Positions 23,073 to 36,132 of a DNA stretch of 64,000 nt are shown here, piece after piece. The stretch comes from Poronia punctata. Lineage: Eukaryota > Ascomycota > Sordariomycetes > Xylariales > Xylariaceae. How positions within the stretch are numbered: position 1 is the first letter of the stretch; each line of letters begins with the position of its first letter. Below the pieces are notes generated by a model. The model worked only from the letters and a program-made list of their open reading frames with translations, was not told the DNA's origin and made no database searches. A program made the translations under genes and the position numbers. The stretch covers positions 121,077-185,076 of the forward strand of contig MU401516.1 in the NCBI GenBank assembly GCA_022579005.1, written 5' to 3'.

Positions 23073-26000
23073 ATGGCTCCGAAGCCAACCAAGACGAGCT
23101 GGGATCACCAGTATAACACGCTTCGCCGTGAGGATCTCTTTCGAAATCCCCCAACCGACCACACTGCATATCCGCTCCTACAACAAGCAGTGAATCCCCA
23201 TATCGAGGCTTTTGACGCTCTCTTCACTAGCGATGGCCTGCTAGCACATGGCTTAGCCGACATAGGCACCAGAATATTCCTCGATGGCGACGACCGCACA
23301 CCGCCGGAAGCGAGAAACAAGCTTTCAATTAAATATAAGGGCGTACATCTCCAGAAGAGTCTGTTACCGCCTGGCAACAAGTTTTCTATTAAGAGAGAAA
23401 TCTTGCCGGCCGAATGCCGCGAGCGACATGTTTCGTATCGCGGCAAGCTCTCTGCTACGTTTGAATATAAGATAAATGATGGGGACGCAAAAGAATTCTC
23501 ACGAGAGATCGGCCAACTTCCCATCATGGTAAAGGTATACGATGCGTCATTTGTGCTAAATCAAGGGAGGGTGCTAATCATTGCCGTCGCATAGTCCAAC
23601 CACTGCCATCTTAAGGGAAACAGCCCCGCACAGTTGGTTTCTCGCAAAGAAGAATCAGAAGAACTTGGTGGCTATTTTATCGTCAATGGCATTGAGAAGA
23701 TCATACGTCTCCTGTTGTTGAATAGGCGGAACTTTCCGTTGGCCATCAATCGCCCTAGTTTCACCAATCGTGGTCCTGCTTACACCCCCTTTGGCATTAT
23801 ATTACGGTCCGTCCGCCCGGACGAGACGTCCCAGACCAACGTCCTTCATTATCTAAATGACGGGAATGTCACATTCCGCTTCTCATGGAGGAAAAACGAG
23901 TATCTCGTGCCCGTCATGATGATCCTGAAAGCGCTCGTGGAAACCAACGATAGGGAAATCTTCGAAGGCCTCGTTGGGCCGCCCGACTCCAAGGGGATAG
24001 AGAACACATTCCTTACCGATCGGGTAGAGCTGCTTCTACGCACGTACAAAGCTTATGGGGTGTATACTATGGCCCAAACCCGTTCATACCTGGGAGAAAA
24101 GTTCCGCCCGGTGCTTGGCGTACCGGATATCCTATCCGATTATGAAGTCGGAACCGAGTTTCTCCGCCGAATTGTACTGGTGCATCTTGGGAATATCGAT
24201 GTGACTGAGCAGCAAGACGCGGACAAGTTTCGTCTTCTTTTGTTGATGATCAGAAAACTCTACGCCCTGGTTGCCGGTGATTGCGCCGTGGATAACCCTG
24301 ACGCCGTGCAAAATCAAGAAATATTACTCGGAGGTTTCCTCTACGGTCAAATCATCAAGGAGCGCCTGGACGAGCTCTTGTCGAGTGGTCTACGCTTAGG
24401 CCTAAGAGAGTATTTCCGCAGAGCGCCTGGCCGTACGTTTACGTCCGACGAGTTTGCAAAAGATTTCCCTATCAAGATCTTCCAAAAGACGAATGAAAAC
24501 GTGGGAAACGCTCTAGAATATTTCCTGTCGACCGGCAACTTGTCCAGTCCATCCGGTCTCGATCTCCAACAAGTGTCCGGTTTCACAGTCGTGGCTGAGA
24601 AGCTCAACTTCCTCCGATTTATTAGTCATTTTCGAATGGTCCACAGAGGTAGCTTCTTCGCGCAGCTGAAGACGACGACGGTTCGTAAACTGCTGCCAGA
24701 GTCTTGGGGCTTTCTGTGCCCCGTACACACCCCTGACGGTTCGCCCTGCGGCTTGTTGAATCACCTTGCGCATAAATGCAAGATCATGACCGAGTCCCTT
24801 GATGTTACGGCCATTCCCAAACTTGCTGCTGAGCTGGGCGTCGTCGACACATCGTCCGCTGCCACAGACGAGAGCGTTGTCGTCATGTTGGACGGCAAAA
24901 TCCTGGGCTGGTGTAAACCCTCCGAGTCGCGTCGCATAGCCGACACTTTCCGGTTCTGGAAAGTAGAGGGCACGCACGGCATTCCCCTCCAGCTGGAAAT
25001 TGGCTACGTCCCTGCGTCTAACGGCGGGACCTATCCGGGCATTTTCATGTCCGGAGGGCCGTCCAGGATGGTTCGGCCAACCAAGTATCTTCCCCTTGAA
25101 AGAGAGGATTTCGTCGGTACTCTGGAACAGCCTTACATGTCTATCGCCTGCACGGAGCAGGAAATCGTGTCTGGGGAATCAACACATGTCGAGTTCGACC
25201 CCACCAACATCTTGTCCATTCTCGCCAACATGACGCCATTCTCCGACTTCAACCAATCGCCACGAAACATGTATCAATGTCAAATGGGTAAGCAAACCAT
25301 GGGCACGCCGGCGACGGCCTTGGCGTATCGGACCGATAATAAAATGTACCGTCTACAAACCGGCCAGACGCCTGTTGTTCGGTCCCCCCTCCACAACGCC
25401 TACGGATTCGACAACTTCCCCAACGGCACCAATGCGGTCGTTGCCGTCATCTCTTATACCGGCTACGACATGGACGACGCCATGATATTGAACAAGTCGG
25501 CGCACGAAAGGGGCTTCGGCCACGGTACAATCTATAAGACAAAGAAGTACACGCTCAAGGACGAAAGCCGGAGCAGGTCGACGAAAAACGTGACCAAATT
25601 ATTCGGTTTCGCACCCGGCAGCGTTGTCAAAGCCTGGACCCAGACCATGCTCGACGAAGACGGCCTTCCCCACGTAGGCCGTGCGGTGCAAGAGGGCGAC
25701 GTCATCTTCGCTTACCATACAGTTTCTGCAGATTACAGCGGGAACCTAGTGAATCGTGACGGGGTCACCAAGTATGAGAAATACAAAGACTCGGAGCAGG
25801 CTTTTATCGAGGAGGTGCGGATCATCGGTAGCGAGCTCGGTAACGAACCGGCACAAACCATATCGATCAAATTCCGCGTACCTCGCTCGCCTATCATCGG
25901 CGATAAGTTCTCGTCGCGTCACGGCCAGAAAGGTGTGTGCTCGCAAAAGTGGCCTGCTGTCGACATGCCCTTCTCAGAGTCCGGTATCCAGCCTGACATC

Positions 26001-26846
26001 ATCATCAACCCCCATGCGTTCCCGTCTCGTATGACGATTGGTATGTTTGTAGAATCCCTCGCCGGAAAGGCAGGGGCTCTCCACGGCTTGGCTCAAGACT
26101 CGACACCGTTCCGGTTCGACGAGGAAAACCCTGCCGCCGACTACTTTGGCCATCAGCTCATGAAAGCCGGTTACAATTACCACGGAAACGAACCCATGTA
26201 CTCAGGTATCACAGGACAAGAACTCGCGGCCGACATCTACATTGGTGTTGTCTATTACCAGAGATTACGACACATGGTAAACGACAAATACCAGGTCAGA
26301 ACTACGGGTCCGGTAGTGGCCACCACAGGCCAGCCGATCAAAGGCAGGAAGCGAGGCGGTGGTATTCGTGTGGGTGAAATGGAGCGAGATGCATTATTGG
26401 CTCATGGCACGGCTTTCCTTTTACAGGATCGCCTCCTAAACTGCTCCGACTATACCCCTTCGTGGGTTTGCCGAAGGTGTGGCTCATTCCTCTCGGTTCA
26501 GCCAACAGCCACGCCTTTCGGAGGAAAGAAGAGAGTAGTGAACACCGTGCGCTGCCGCAACTGTGCTCGAAGACTCGACCAGATTCCAGAAGCCGAGGTC
26601 AGCAAGCTTACTGGCGAAGTTTGGGAAGACGGGCAAGGCAATCAGTGGATTGGCGGCGATGAGACTACAAAGGTGGCGGTTCCGGGAGCGTTGAAGTACC
26701 TGGACGTTGAACTTGCGGCTATGGGTGTTAAACTGAAGTATCGGGTCGACACGAAAGACGTCATCAGGAAAGGGCGGTTGACACAGAAAACACCGGAGGC
26801 GGTTGGCCTCAACAACAAGCGCTTACCGGCGCTGGCCGCTGCTTGA
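23073..26846 (+). CDS. RPA135: DNA-directed RNA polymerase I subunit RPA135 (second-largest subunit)
   Basis: Forms the catalytic cleft of Pol I with RPA190 and transcribes rDNA in the nucleolus. Two exons, 23073..23534 and 23595..26846, around a 60-nt intron (GTATAC donor, CATAG acceptor, phase 0), give 1237 aa, the normal fungal size. The junction reads PIMVK|SNHCHLKG, as in the family. Seen in order: N-terminal protrusion; the EELGGYFIVNGIEKIIR block; NRPSFTNRGPAYTPFG; SHFRMVHRG; LCPVHTPDGSPCGLLNHL; GYDMDDAMILNKSA; the hybrid-binding site GDKFSSRHGQKG; PHAFPSRMTIG; and a C-terminal zinc site CRRC...CRNC (about residues 1107-1147). The Pol I rather than Pol II/III identity follows from the N-terminal sequence and the REDLFRNPP start region. 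No anomaly is seen. Confidence 0.96.
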
Positions 26847-28949
26847 TGCACGATGGAGCCAAAAGATTTTAAGCACAAAAGGGCATACTATTATCGTACT
26901 AGCATTTCCACATTACTGGCGTTTTTAGGCGCCTGTGTCAACTATTTGCTTTGTATTGGCCGAGTAGAAGGCCATGGATAGAAGGAAATGAAAAGGGCGA
27001 TTCCGATCAGTGAGTAGACACAGCGCATATCACAATAGTAAGAAAGGCCCGTACCAGGCATTCTACTCATACTGTCGGCCGGCGTGACAGAGTGGTACGA
27101 ACCCGAGATATTGGTCCATTTGTGTCAGACATATTATGACTTGTACTACCGAATTTTAGCCCATGGGTTATATCTGTGTGTCTCCGTAGGCGGGAACAGA
27201 AGATGCGGGAGAAAAGAAGGTCTCTCGCCATCACAAACTCCGAGGTTCTACCATGTATCGTGGCTTGTCCGCCTACCTGCCTGTCTGGATTTGTTTGTCA
27301 TTCCTTATCCGACTCAGCTGTTCATTCGAGCTAATACGAAGGGAAAAAACTAGTTTGATGTGGGCTACGTTGCACTCACGACCACTTTGTTTGCTCCACT
27401 CCGCGATGCCGGGTTCGAGTTGAACCGATCGAGTGAAGGGCGATGACGAATCCGACGATGGTGCTACCTCTCTGTTGCCCAGTTAAGTGAACATCCGTGG
27501 CATCAGCTAAGGACGTGCTTGAGGGTTCCAGTGTCGCTATCCGAATGGGATGAGATGCTTCCAACGGCTGTTTGCGGGTATATGCCTTCCTTGCCTCACA
27601 TGTTAGGTTCATCTCTTGAGGAGTCCGATGTACGGTCATTTGGTAAGGTAATAAATACTTATAGGTAGGTAATGTCCATAAGGAATAACAAAATATGGGT
27701 ACACGCTTTTCGACAATGCATCAAATGTTGTCCCAACTTGCCTGCTACAATCGAACAATTAAAGTGGCTCAACGGATACTGAGTAGTCCCGAGTTATCTA
27801 TGTAGGTACAGTACCTACCATGTAATACATGCCTACTTGGGTACATACTTATAGTTAGAGACAAGTATGTTACCTCCCTGTTTTGAAAGTCGATACCTTA
27901 GGTGCTTGCTTCATTTAATATAGGTTGAGCTCATATCGTCCGTTCCTTTGTTTGGTGATTGGTAACTTCTGTGATGTAATAAAAGAGAAGCCCCCAAAAA
28001 GAGACGCGATCTTTCCTAGTCTCCTAGGTGCCTATTTCTGACAATGTATGGTAATTAGTACCTATTGTCGGCGCCTCGAGAGAGATACAAAGAGGACCAG
28101 GGATATATCATATACCTGTGTTGCATATTACCTTGTGGACTTTGTGGGAGTAGGTGCATGTAGAAGATAATACAGTAATTCCTGTGGGACTACAGAGGAA
28201 GTAATCGCAATTGCACATTGGGGCCTTCACCGACTTGGAGAGAGATAAGTAGGTAGATATACGTAGACTATGGCCTGATGTCTAACTTTCTCAGGTATGT
28301 GCATTAGAGATATTATCCTCCATCTAGACGTTACACTTTGTGGGTCATCCGGTTTCTACTCTGATGTCTGTACCAGCCTAAGTTCCTGCCTCCTATTCAT
28401 ACGGTCACTCCTACCATTCATGTTAGGCATTTGCCCGCCTTTTGCGCCGAAAGATCCAGGCGAACTTGGTCCCTAAGACTCGCCTAATGCCCAAACTAGC
28501 GTAACCTCGCTTGCTCCCCTATCGTACCTTCTGTTTGTCTTGCGCATACATTATCTCGGTGTTTTACTTGCACAGGGGTGTAGATATCTGGCGTCAGTTG
28601 CCTCTCCCAGTACAGATCTCGCCGGTTGTACACCATACCTTGATAGGTCACTCTTATACAATTCCTTCACTCGAAAAAAAAACGTCGTTTTCTTGACGAT
28701 ACACCAAGAAATAGTGCCTGTCGACTGTCGTGGCTTTAGCGGAAATTGGGTATTCGAGTTCCAATTATAATTGTTTATAACACTTGCCCCTCCAACCGCA
28801 ACTACCATCACTTTGCAGCGTGGTGTGATTTTGACTCTGGTTATATCGTCCATTGTCCATTTAACCGCTCCGTCGGTCGCCTTGGACTCTCCAAGTTTAA
28901 CGCTCATGCGACCCGATCAGTTACGGTATTTCGAATATAGTGAAAGTCC
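26847..28949. other. Intergenic spacer between RPA135 and the tyrosinase gene
   Basis: No gene is supported. Bases 27640-28330 are AT-rich with TACCTA/TAGGTA words. A frame on the minus strand (27376-27639) has no family match. Candidate tRNA-like B boxes near 27410 and 27100 do not fold. Confidence 0.4.
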
Positions 28950-28952
28950 ATG

Positions 28953-31090
28953 ATGGCCATCTGGATGTTGAACTTGGTTGTCCTAGCCTCAATTCTCGTC
29001 TCTGGAGGCTTTGCGAGGCTCGACGGCATGAGGGGATATGATTATGGCCCAAAGCACAGGTCGAACACTCACCTCCCTATTCATAGTCGGGGTTTTAGTC
29101 AGTCTTCCGTTGTCGGAAGCCTGCCTCTTGTCGAGGGGAAACCGCAACAGAGATTGGAGATCAGAGACCTGGAAAAAGATGAAGACTTGTGGAACCTCTA
29201 CCTCCTTGCCCTCAGCTGGATGCAATACACCGACCAAGAATCCCCCTTCTCGTGGTACCAGATTGCTGGTAGGATTAGTTCCCTCTAGTAGACTACTGTG
29301 CCATATTGATGTGTATCAGGTATTCACGGTGCTCCTGGATCGACGTGGGGCGACGTCGAGCCTCTTCCTGGAAACGAGAAAATTGGTTACTGCCGTCATG
29401 TTTCCATCCTCTTTCTGACCTGGCACCGGCCTTACCTCGTTCTCTATGAGGTGCGTATTCCTCCTGGTGGCCTGGTATAAGCCTTGAAGGTATATATAGA
29501 CCTTGGCTGACTGTTTTCATTCCTTAGCAAATTCTATACAACATAGTCCAGTTTATCGCCTCACTGTGGCCCCCTGAGCAGCTCGGGAGAATGCAGAAAG
29601 CGGCCAAACGATTCCGTATTCCCTACTGGGATTGGGCTGCAGCACCTTCTGCCGGGGAAAGCGTTCTCCCTCTCAGTGTCGGTGGCTCCTCGACCATAAG
29701 TGTATCTGGACCAAACGGAGTTCAGAATATCTCCAACCCCCTTTTTAGCTTCACATTCAGGCCCTTCAATATGAGCTACTTCCAAGATGCTCCAGTAAGT
29801 TCCCCTTTCCCGTCTCAGCAAAGGTTAGTATAAGCCAACCATTGACCGCCGCAGTTCAACAGGTGGAACGAGACAAAGCGTGCCCCGTCGCCTAACAACG
29901 GCCCTGATGCCGTCTCCAATAACTCGTTTGTGGCCGCTTCGTTCGATAACCATCTCCCATCGTACCAACAGCGTCTTTACAACTTGTTCGCCAATTCACC
30001 CAACTATACGCACTTCAGCAACGAGGCTTGGATCGGCCGGAATAGTACCGGGGCTTATTACGACTCCCTCGAGTCACTGCACGATTCTATCCACACCGTT
30101 GGAGGTGGTACCTGGGGTCACCTGGCTATCATAGCATACTCTGCCTTCGACCCCATATTCTTTCTCCATCACGCCAACGTCGACAGGATCTTTGCAATGT
30201 GGCAGGTGATCCATAACGATACATATGTGGTCCCCTCATCTGCGGTTTATGCTTCCCACACGCAGAATACTGGCGACGTGGAGGATTCTCAAAGCCCACT
30301 GGAACCTTTTTTCCAAAACGGGTCGGCTTTCTGGACGTCGGACATGGTCAGAGACCACGAGATCTTTGGCTATACTTACGCCGAAGTCATGAATGGGAGT
30401 CGTGCGGATGTCGTGACAGCCATCAACCGGCTGTATACCGATTACAGCCCTGCAAGTATAAGTCTGAAACGCTCCGGAGAGCGGTTTTCCCGCGCCGAAG
30501 GGCTTACAGATGGCGGTGGAACACGCGAGCCGGTAGGTCAGAGGATTGCTCCCCGGCCGAGGGCTGTTTCCTGGCATTATCAATCATCGGACGACTTGCC
30601 GACGGGCGTGCTTTTTAGTACCAACACCGACGGCTACTCCTATCGTGAATGGGTCGCCAATGTCAAGGCTACGAAGCACGGGCTAGGCACCTCGTTCTTG
30701 ATCTACCTGTTCCTAGGCTCTATACCGGATAACAGTTCTTCGTGGCAGAGAAGCGACGCCCTCGTTGGTTCCTTTGGGGTCTTCGCAGGCCAGGGACGTT
30801 CCGTGGGGCCTGAAGAAGGGAGCATCGCAGGAGCTATCCCACTGACTGCGGCACTGGTGAAAATGGTGGCTGAGGGACGTCTTCGAACTTTGGAAGCAGA
30901 CGATGTCAAGCCTTTCCTGCAGTCCGCTCTTGTGTTGAGGGTGGCCCTGATCAATGGGACTGTGATTCCAGCAGATGGAGTTGACGGTCTTGATATCCAT
31001 ATTGCTAGTTCGTTGGTAAAAGCTCCTACTAGGCAAGATGAGCTTCCCATCTGGGGCGAGACTGAGTGGCATTTTAACCTGGTCGCCTGA
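28953..31090 (+). CDS. Secreted tyrosinase (type-3 copper polyphenol oxidase)
   Basis: Oxidises mono- and o-diphenols to quinones with a dinuclear copper centre, feeding melanin or phenolic cross-linking. Four exons, 28953..29268, 29320..29450, 29528..29794 and 29855..31090, give 649 aa (650 if the ATG one codon earlier is used). An N-terminal hydrophobic stretch (about residues 3-20) followed by SGGFA looks like a cleavable signal peptide. CuA: IHGAPGSTW (His 108), GYCRH (His 132), LTWHRPYL (His 141), with the 24- and 9-residue spacing of mushroom tyrosinase. CuB: LHDSIH (His 314, 318) and DPIFFLHHANVDR (His 343). The C-terminal domain (from about residue 480) is the usual shielding region. 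Several NxS/T sites fit secretion. All six copper ligands are intact and splice sites are clean, so the gene looks functional. No pigment-cluster genes flank it. Confidence 0.92.
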
Positions 31091-32082
31091 GCTTTGGGTG
31101 TCAGTGATTTTTTCCATCTTCCCAACGCTTATCGAGGATTCGAGGGCACTACTGTCTAAAATTCTTAACTGGCTGCAGGGGTTCATCTGTGTTCTGATTT
31201 CTCATGTCTATAACCCAGGCCCAACCAGGGGCAGTCTGTCAGTTTCGCCACATACCTCCTATGGCCACAACAATAGCTGCCAGAAGAATATAACATAATA
31301 TACAACCTTTCTCTCTTTTTATCCTGGCTGTCGCATAATATATTGATCTGCTAATTTCATGTATGCTTGCTGTACTGGTGTACTGGCCGGATGGTAGGTT
31401 GGGCACGTCCAAGCTTCCCGTGAGTCTCATTGAGTAGTCGAAACATATTTTGCGATTTCAAGGACGCTTGCTCGCCTTTGCTTCTACCACCACGACATAG
31501 GTTCTGTTTTGTTGGCGCCATAACGTTGGGTACATAGGTACAAGCTACTGTAGGAGTACATCTACAGTACTCGCAACCACTACTCACTATGTACGTAGAG
31601 CATACGTTGAATGTATGCTTGTTATATAAACCTAATGGTTGCCATTTGTTATGTTATATGGTTGGTCAGGTAAGTAAGTGGATACAACGTAATTATGCCA
31701 AAGCTAAGAGGAAGCCATTGGAATCCTGTAAGTATTGATATCCTATTGAGAGCTTGAGTCAATAGGAGAAACAGGCTCCTAGGCCACACACACCTGGCCC
31801 TGGGTTATCCAAGTAGGCCTAAACGGCCATAGGGGTCTAACAATGGAAGTCTAATTCAATGAAAATAACAACCGTGGCTCCCAAGGCAGCACTCTGATTT
31901 TCTTTGGTCTCCCGCAGGCTGGTTGTTTAGTGGTGGTATAAGTACGATATCAAGTGCTTCATCTTGCCGAACAGCATTTCTTTCGTTACTAGCCACCTCC
32001 CTGGTATATTCATCATCTTCCATTTGTTTATCCAGCTACAGCCCGTTTTGTTATCCAACGGTCAACCTCCACTTATCTCACG
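31091..32082. other. Intergenic spacer after tyrosinase
   Basis: Holds the tyrosinase 3' UTR and the promoter of the RRM-like gene. Nothing else is recognised. Short minus-strand frames at 31239-31587 lack support. Confidence 0.4.
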
Positions 32083-33071
32083 ATGCCGTCCAATATTCGG
32101 AGCAACGTGTTCCAAAGCCCAGTCCAAGGTTTGTGTCCTGATTTCTTCTTCCTCTCTGGTTGTTTGTCTATCGGTCGGATCGACGTGCATGCGTTTGCGG
32201 TTCAAGGCCGAGGTGCTCGCAGGGTAAAAGCAAGCAGAACTTGAGGAAACAGACTAACAGGGGCAAAATATAACCAGAAATTCTCCATGTATCCTTTCGC
32301 ACCACGGAGCCTCTACAGTGTCTCAATGGTTATCGCAAGGGTCTTGGACTAGGTCCATCTCCGAACCTCATCAGTAGCCAAGCATTCCAACCGCCGAACA
32401 GAATAATCCGACGGGAATGTGCGCATGTCATAACCCCAAACCACCTCCCTAACAGGACTCGAAAAACTAGCTCGGCATACCAGGGTGATCCGAATTTGCC
32501 GCGGAACGTGTGCGCCGCGATCCCGGACGAGCTGAACTGCCGGTTGTGGATCACGGGTCTACCGCCCACTTGTACCATCCGCCAGCTTCTTAGCAGCATC
32601 AAGGGAATCGGCCCCGTCTACGCTTGTCATGTAAACGAGCCTATAGCGACCGGACCAAAGAAGTTCGATACGGCGGCAGCCTCGCTGACTTTTTTCACGG
32701 CCGAGGCGGCGACTCGGTTCCTCGAGAGACACGAGGTCAAGCCATTCGAAGTCGAAGGTTACGTCACGACCATGACGCGGCACCGGATCCGCACCGAGCC
32801 TGTTCCCGTCAACGGCCGCTCCCGCGTACTCCTCATCGTCGGCGATCCCAGGGTGGTGACGGTCGAGAACCTCAGCAGGATCTTTACCGAGGAGTGGAAC
32901 ATTCGCTTCGACACCGAGTTTGTCCACTTTAGACGAGGACAAGACCAGAATCAGATACACTGGGCTTTCGGCAGCTTTCGTGCCCAGGCGCAGGCGATAC
33001 ATGCCAACATCAACCGCCACCAGCTCGGCAACGGTGTTCAGGCTATGTATCGGGCCGATCCGTGTTTGTAG
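32083..33071 (+). CDS. RRM-like protein of an expanded uncharacterised fungal family
   Basis: The model has three exons, 32083..32128, 32261..32288 and 32456..33071. Both introns end in CTAACAG and phases match, giving 229 aa. The conserved part begins at LPRNVCAAIPDELNCRLWITGLPP and carries two RRM-like folds. The first has LWITGLPP as RNP2-like strand, ASLTFFTAEAATRFLE as RNP1-like region and EGYVTTMTRHRI. The second has SRVLLIVGDP, then IRFDTEFVHF, then HWAFGSFRAQAQAIHANI, ending in YRADPC. This arrangement is one I associate with a family common in Sordariomycetes with no known function. Exons 1 and 2 are short and rest only on splice signals and phase; an alternative start inside the third exon has no ATG near the domain. 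RNA binding is inferred from fold-like pattern, not from canonical aromatic RNP residues, which are partly missing. Confidence 0.65.
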
Positions 33072-36000
33072 AACGGGATGCGGCGACGAGTTACCGCACG
33101 CTGTTCCCCGCAAGCGATGATCATGACCAAACGAGCGGTGCGAAAGCTTGGCCGTGAGAGATGACATATGCCGCACGTTCTCGGTGTGGAACGTGTTGTG
33201 GAGGGGTCATCCGGGTAAGACCTCCCATGACAGGGGTGGCAGCATGGTTGGTGAATAAGAGAGAGGATGCATTCAAATATGATAGATGCGTCGAAGAAGT
33301 TGATGGTTTGGAGCGAATCAGCCCGAGGAGACCTTTTGAGTCACTGTGAATTTGGTCAGGCGCTACTTCCAGCATCAACTAGGTGGCAGCTTACGTTGAG
33401 TGTGAGGTGAGAGATGAGAGATGAGGTATAGGTAGGCTTGTTGGTATCGAGCCATTTGTGGCACTTTTGATACTTGCAGAGAAGGCTGCGAAGAGCTGGT
33501 GTGCTTTTTGCAGGCGTCCATACTCATCTTTGATAGACGAGGTAATAAACATAGATGCTGGGAAAGTGCTCCAGCCTGATCACTTGCTGCTATCCTTGCC
33601 GTATTGGACTCTGAGTGACATGTTGTTGAGAAGATGGAAGCCATGGCAAAGAAGGTGGGTTGGAGAAAAAGGAATACATAGCTGAAGAGTGTGGAAGTGT
33701 ACAAAAGAGAGATGAAAAGTAAAGACGGGGCATTAAGCAAATTTTGCAGACCCGCATAAGAGACATACGTGGGGTAGTCGTCGCTCATAAAGGAGGTATA
33801 GTTTCCGGCGTCGAGGGGTAGGTTAGGTAGTTATGCTTGCAGATTTCCCGGCTTTCTTTAGGATGCAAGTAAGCATTCAATGGGGTCTTCTATATATTTG
33901 CAAAGACTTGTTTAGGATAATCCTGTGGTTCTGCCTTTGTCTTACCCAGTCTGGGAGAGTTGAATCCCAGTCAGGCAACAGAATCTCCGATAACACTTGA
34001 TTCTGCTGTGACTTTCACTGCTTTCAAGCGTGCATAGAGGTGAAATGAGGCCATGTCTCATATATGTATATACTGCGGCGTGAAGAACGGACAGGATATA
34101 GGAGTTTCATTCAAAGCCTTTTCCCCATACCAAACGCGTCCTGTTATGAGTCACGATATTTGATAGGGATATAACAGCACATGGCCATGCTTGGTGTTTA
34201 TCGGGCAGCACGGGGCTTTAGGGACACGCGGTGATTTGTTGTCCCTTTGTCACCGACTAAGTGACCTAGTTAGACCAGAACGATATATCTCTCGTTTCTG
34301 CATCCTAATAGGCCATTATAAGAGATAGTAGAGCTGGTTGAGTAGGGGCATATAGGTAGGTATTCCTATCCCTGCGTCACATGGGAGCGATACATGTGTA
34401 TTTGCTGAGCTAAAGGCCAAGTGCTGACCTCAGGCCATTTTCAATACAAAGGCAGGGGGGAGGAGGAATGGGTTGAAGTTGTCCAAATATTGTTGGCCCC
34501 TGAAACACTGACTAAGTGGTCTGAGGCTGGACCGACTGCGTCCAGAACATGATCGTTGAGACCTTAGGCAAGGTTGTCTGGAGTGTGCGGCGGAGGCCGA
34601 AGAGACTCGTTGCAGGCATGTCGATACCTTGGCCAACACAGACGAAGCTGATCAAGCCAAGAGGAACGGGCTAGACTAGTCCTTCAAGCCATCCGTGGAG
34701 TGTCATCAATGGAGGGTAAGTGCATACACTAGATAGCTTGGAATCTTACTACTCGTAGGCTAAGATAGAGACAAATGGACTTTAACCTGGTTGTTATCAC
34801 AACAATCATACAATGCAGTGCGCATGGATCCTATTTTTAGATCTTAGAGCTTTGGAGTTGTACTCGTAGAGCGTAGATGGTAGAGGGAAAGGAAATACAG
34901 TAAAATGTTCATTTCATTACAGAAAGTTGGTATGTGTAGAGGGGCTTGCTGCCTGTCAGCATTGGTCGGGGGCATTAAGGGGGTAGGATTAAGGCGTGGT
35001 TGTGACATACTTTGTATGCACGTACAGTTAACTTTAATTGGTGTTCGCCTGCAACGCAACGGAAGCTGCCGCCAAGAAGTCATGGCCCAAGCTTGCTATT
35101 TGGAGAAGTGGAGATAAAAATAAAAAGTACCTGTAGATAAGGTTACAGACTTGTGTCAAGGGTCCTGATAGGATAACAGTGGGTACTGGGTATGTAACTT
35201 TAGTAAAGTTATGTCGGGTGCCTCCATGTACCCAAGGTAGGGTATAGGTATAGACTAGGACCTGCTTTGATTGTTTGTTTTACACGTACTCGTATGTAGT
35301 ACTTTTTTCTTATTCATGTAAAGGTATGCCATGTATCGGCCGTCGCCGTCTTATACCTACTTCCACAATCTCTTATTGCCTACGATGCTGCAACCATTGG
35401 GTAGCCCTGAGGGGAATGGGGGTTAACCTAGTTTCTTTTCCCTGCGCAAATATACTCTGTATACTAAAATCAGTACACACATTAAAAGATGTAACCATGG
35501 AGAGAACATATTGGACACCGCTAAGCGTAGAGGCCTTTCTACCTAGACTAAAGCACGAGAAGACGCTCGCTCCCCGTTTGATGCTACGCTGAGGGGCTCA
35601 GGTAAACCCTCTTTTCTCATTTGGGCTCTGGTTGGAGCACGCTCGATTCTACATTGCTTCTTGAATGCGGCGTGGTGTGAATGTGAGAATCTTTGCATGT
35701 ACGATGCGCCGTCCCGTTATCTCCACGGCTTGTGTCTGTCATTGGTTGCAACCTCAGTTGCTTTTTTGGGCTATCCATCCCACCCTCTAGCAGCCTTCCT
35801 CTCCTGCCTCATCATTTCGGTACTGCAGGACGTGAGACCTAAGGCTTGGTCCTCGGCATCCCTGGCCTTCTATAACTATGCTGTCACTTATTTCACCCTT
35901 GACGCTTGCTGCTTCTCATTCCACATGTGCTCGCCGTCTTCTGCAGTCCCGCCAAAAATTATCTAGACTAATACTTCCGTACTTCACCCTCCTGGCGCTC

Positions 36001-36132
36001 TGATTCCATGCCCTCGTAGTCAGCTTTCGTAGGCCGTGGACTGTAAAGTTGCCTTGGAATACTCATTTCTGCCTCGGAGTCGTTATACACGTAAAAGCGT
36101 CGTACCCTCCAACGCCAACCCTGGTCGGCGCA
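33072..36132. other. Large gene-poor interval (3.1 kb)
   Basis: No gene I can support. A minus-strand frame at 33375-33788 begins MSDDYPTYVSYAG with a plausible GTATGT donor just after the seventh codon, but no convincing second exon was found. The remainder has TACCTA/CTCGTA words (34740-34890, 35200-35300). The last 150 bases are upstream of the ammonium transporter; an in-frame ATG at 36049 could add 28 residues to it. Confidence 0.4.

Noticed and set aside
27080..27460. Further tRNA-like GGTTCGAG words near 27410 and a GTGACAGAGTGGTACG string near 27083
   Set aside because: No T stem, acceptor stem or anticodon arm could be formed around them.
33375..33788. Minus-strand frame starting MSDDYPTYVSYAG with a GTATGT donor after seven codons
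   Set aside because: No second exon with family resemblance or consistent phase was found; hydrophobic translation looks like intron sequence.
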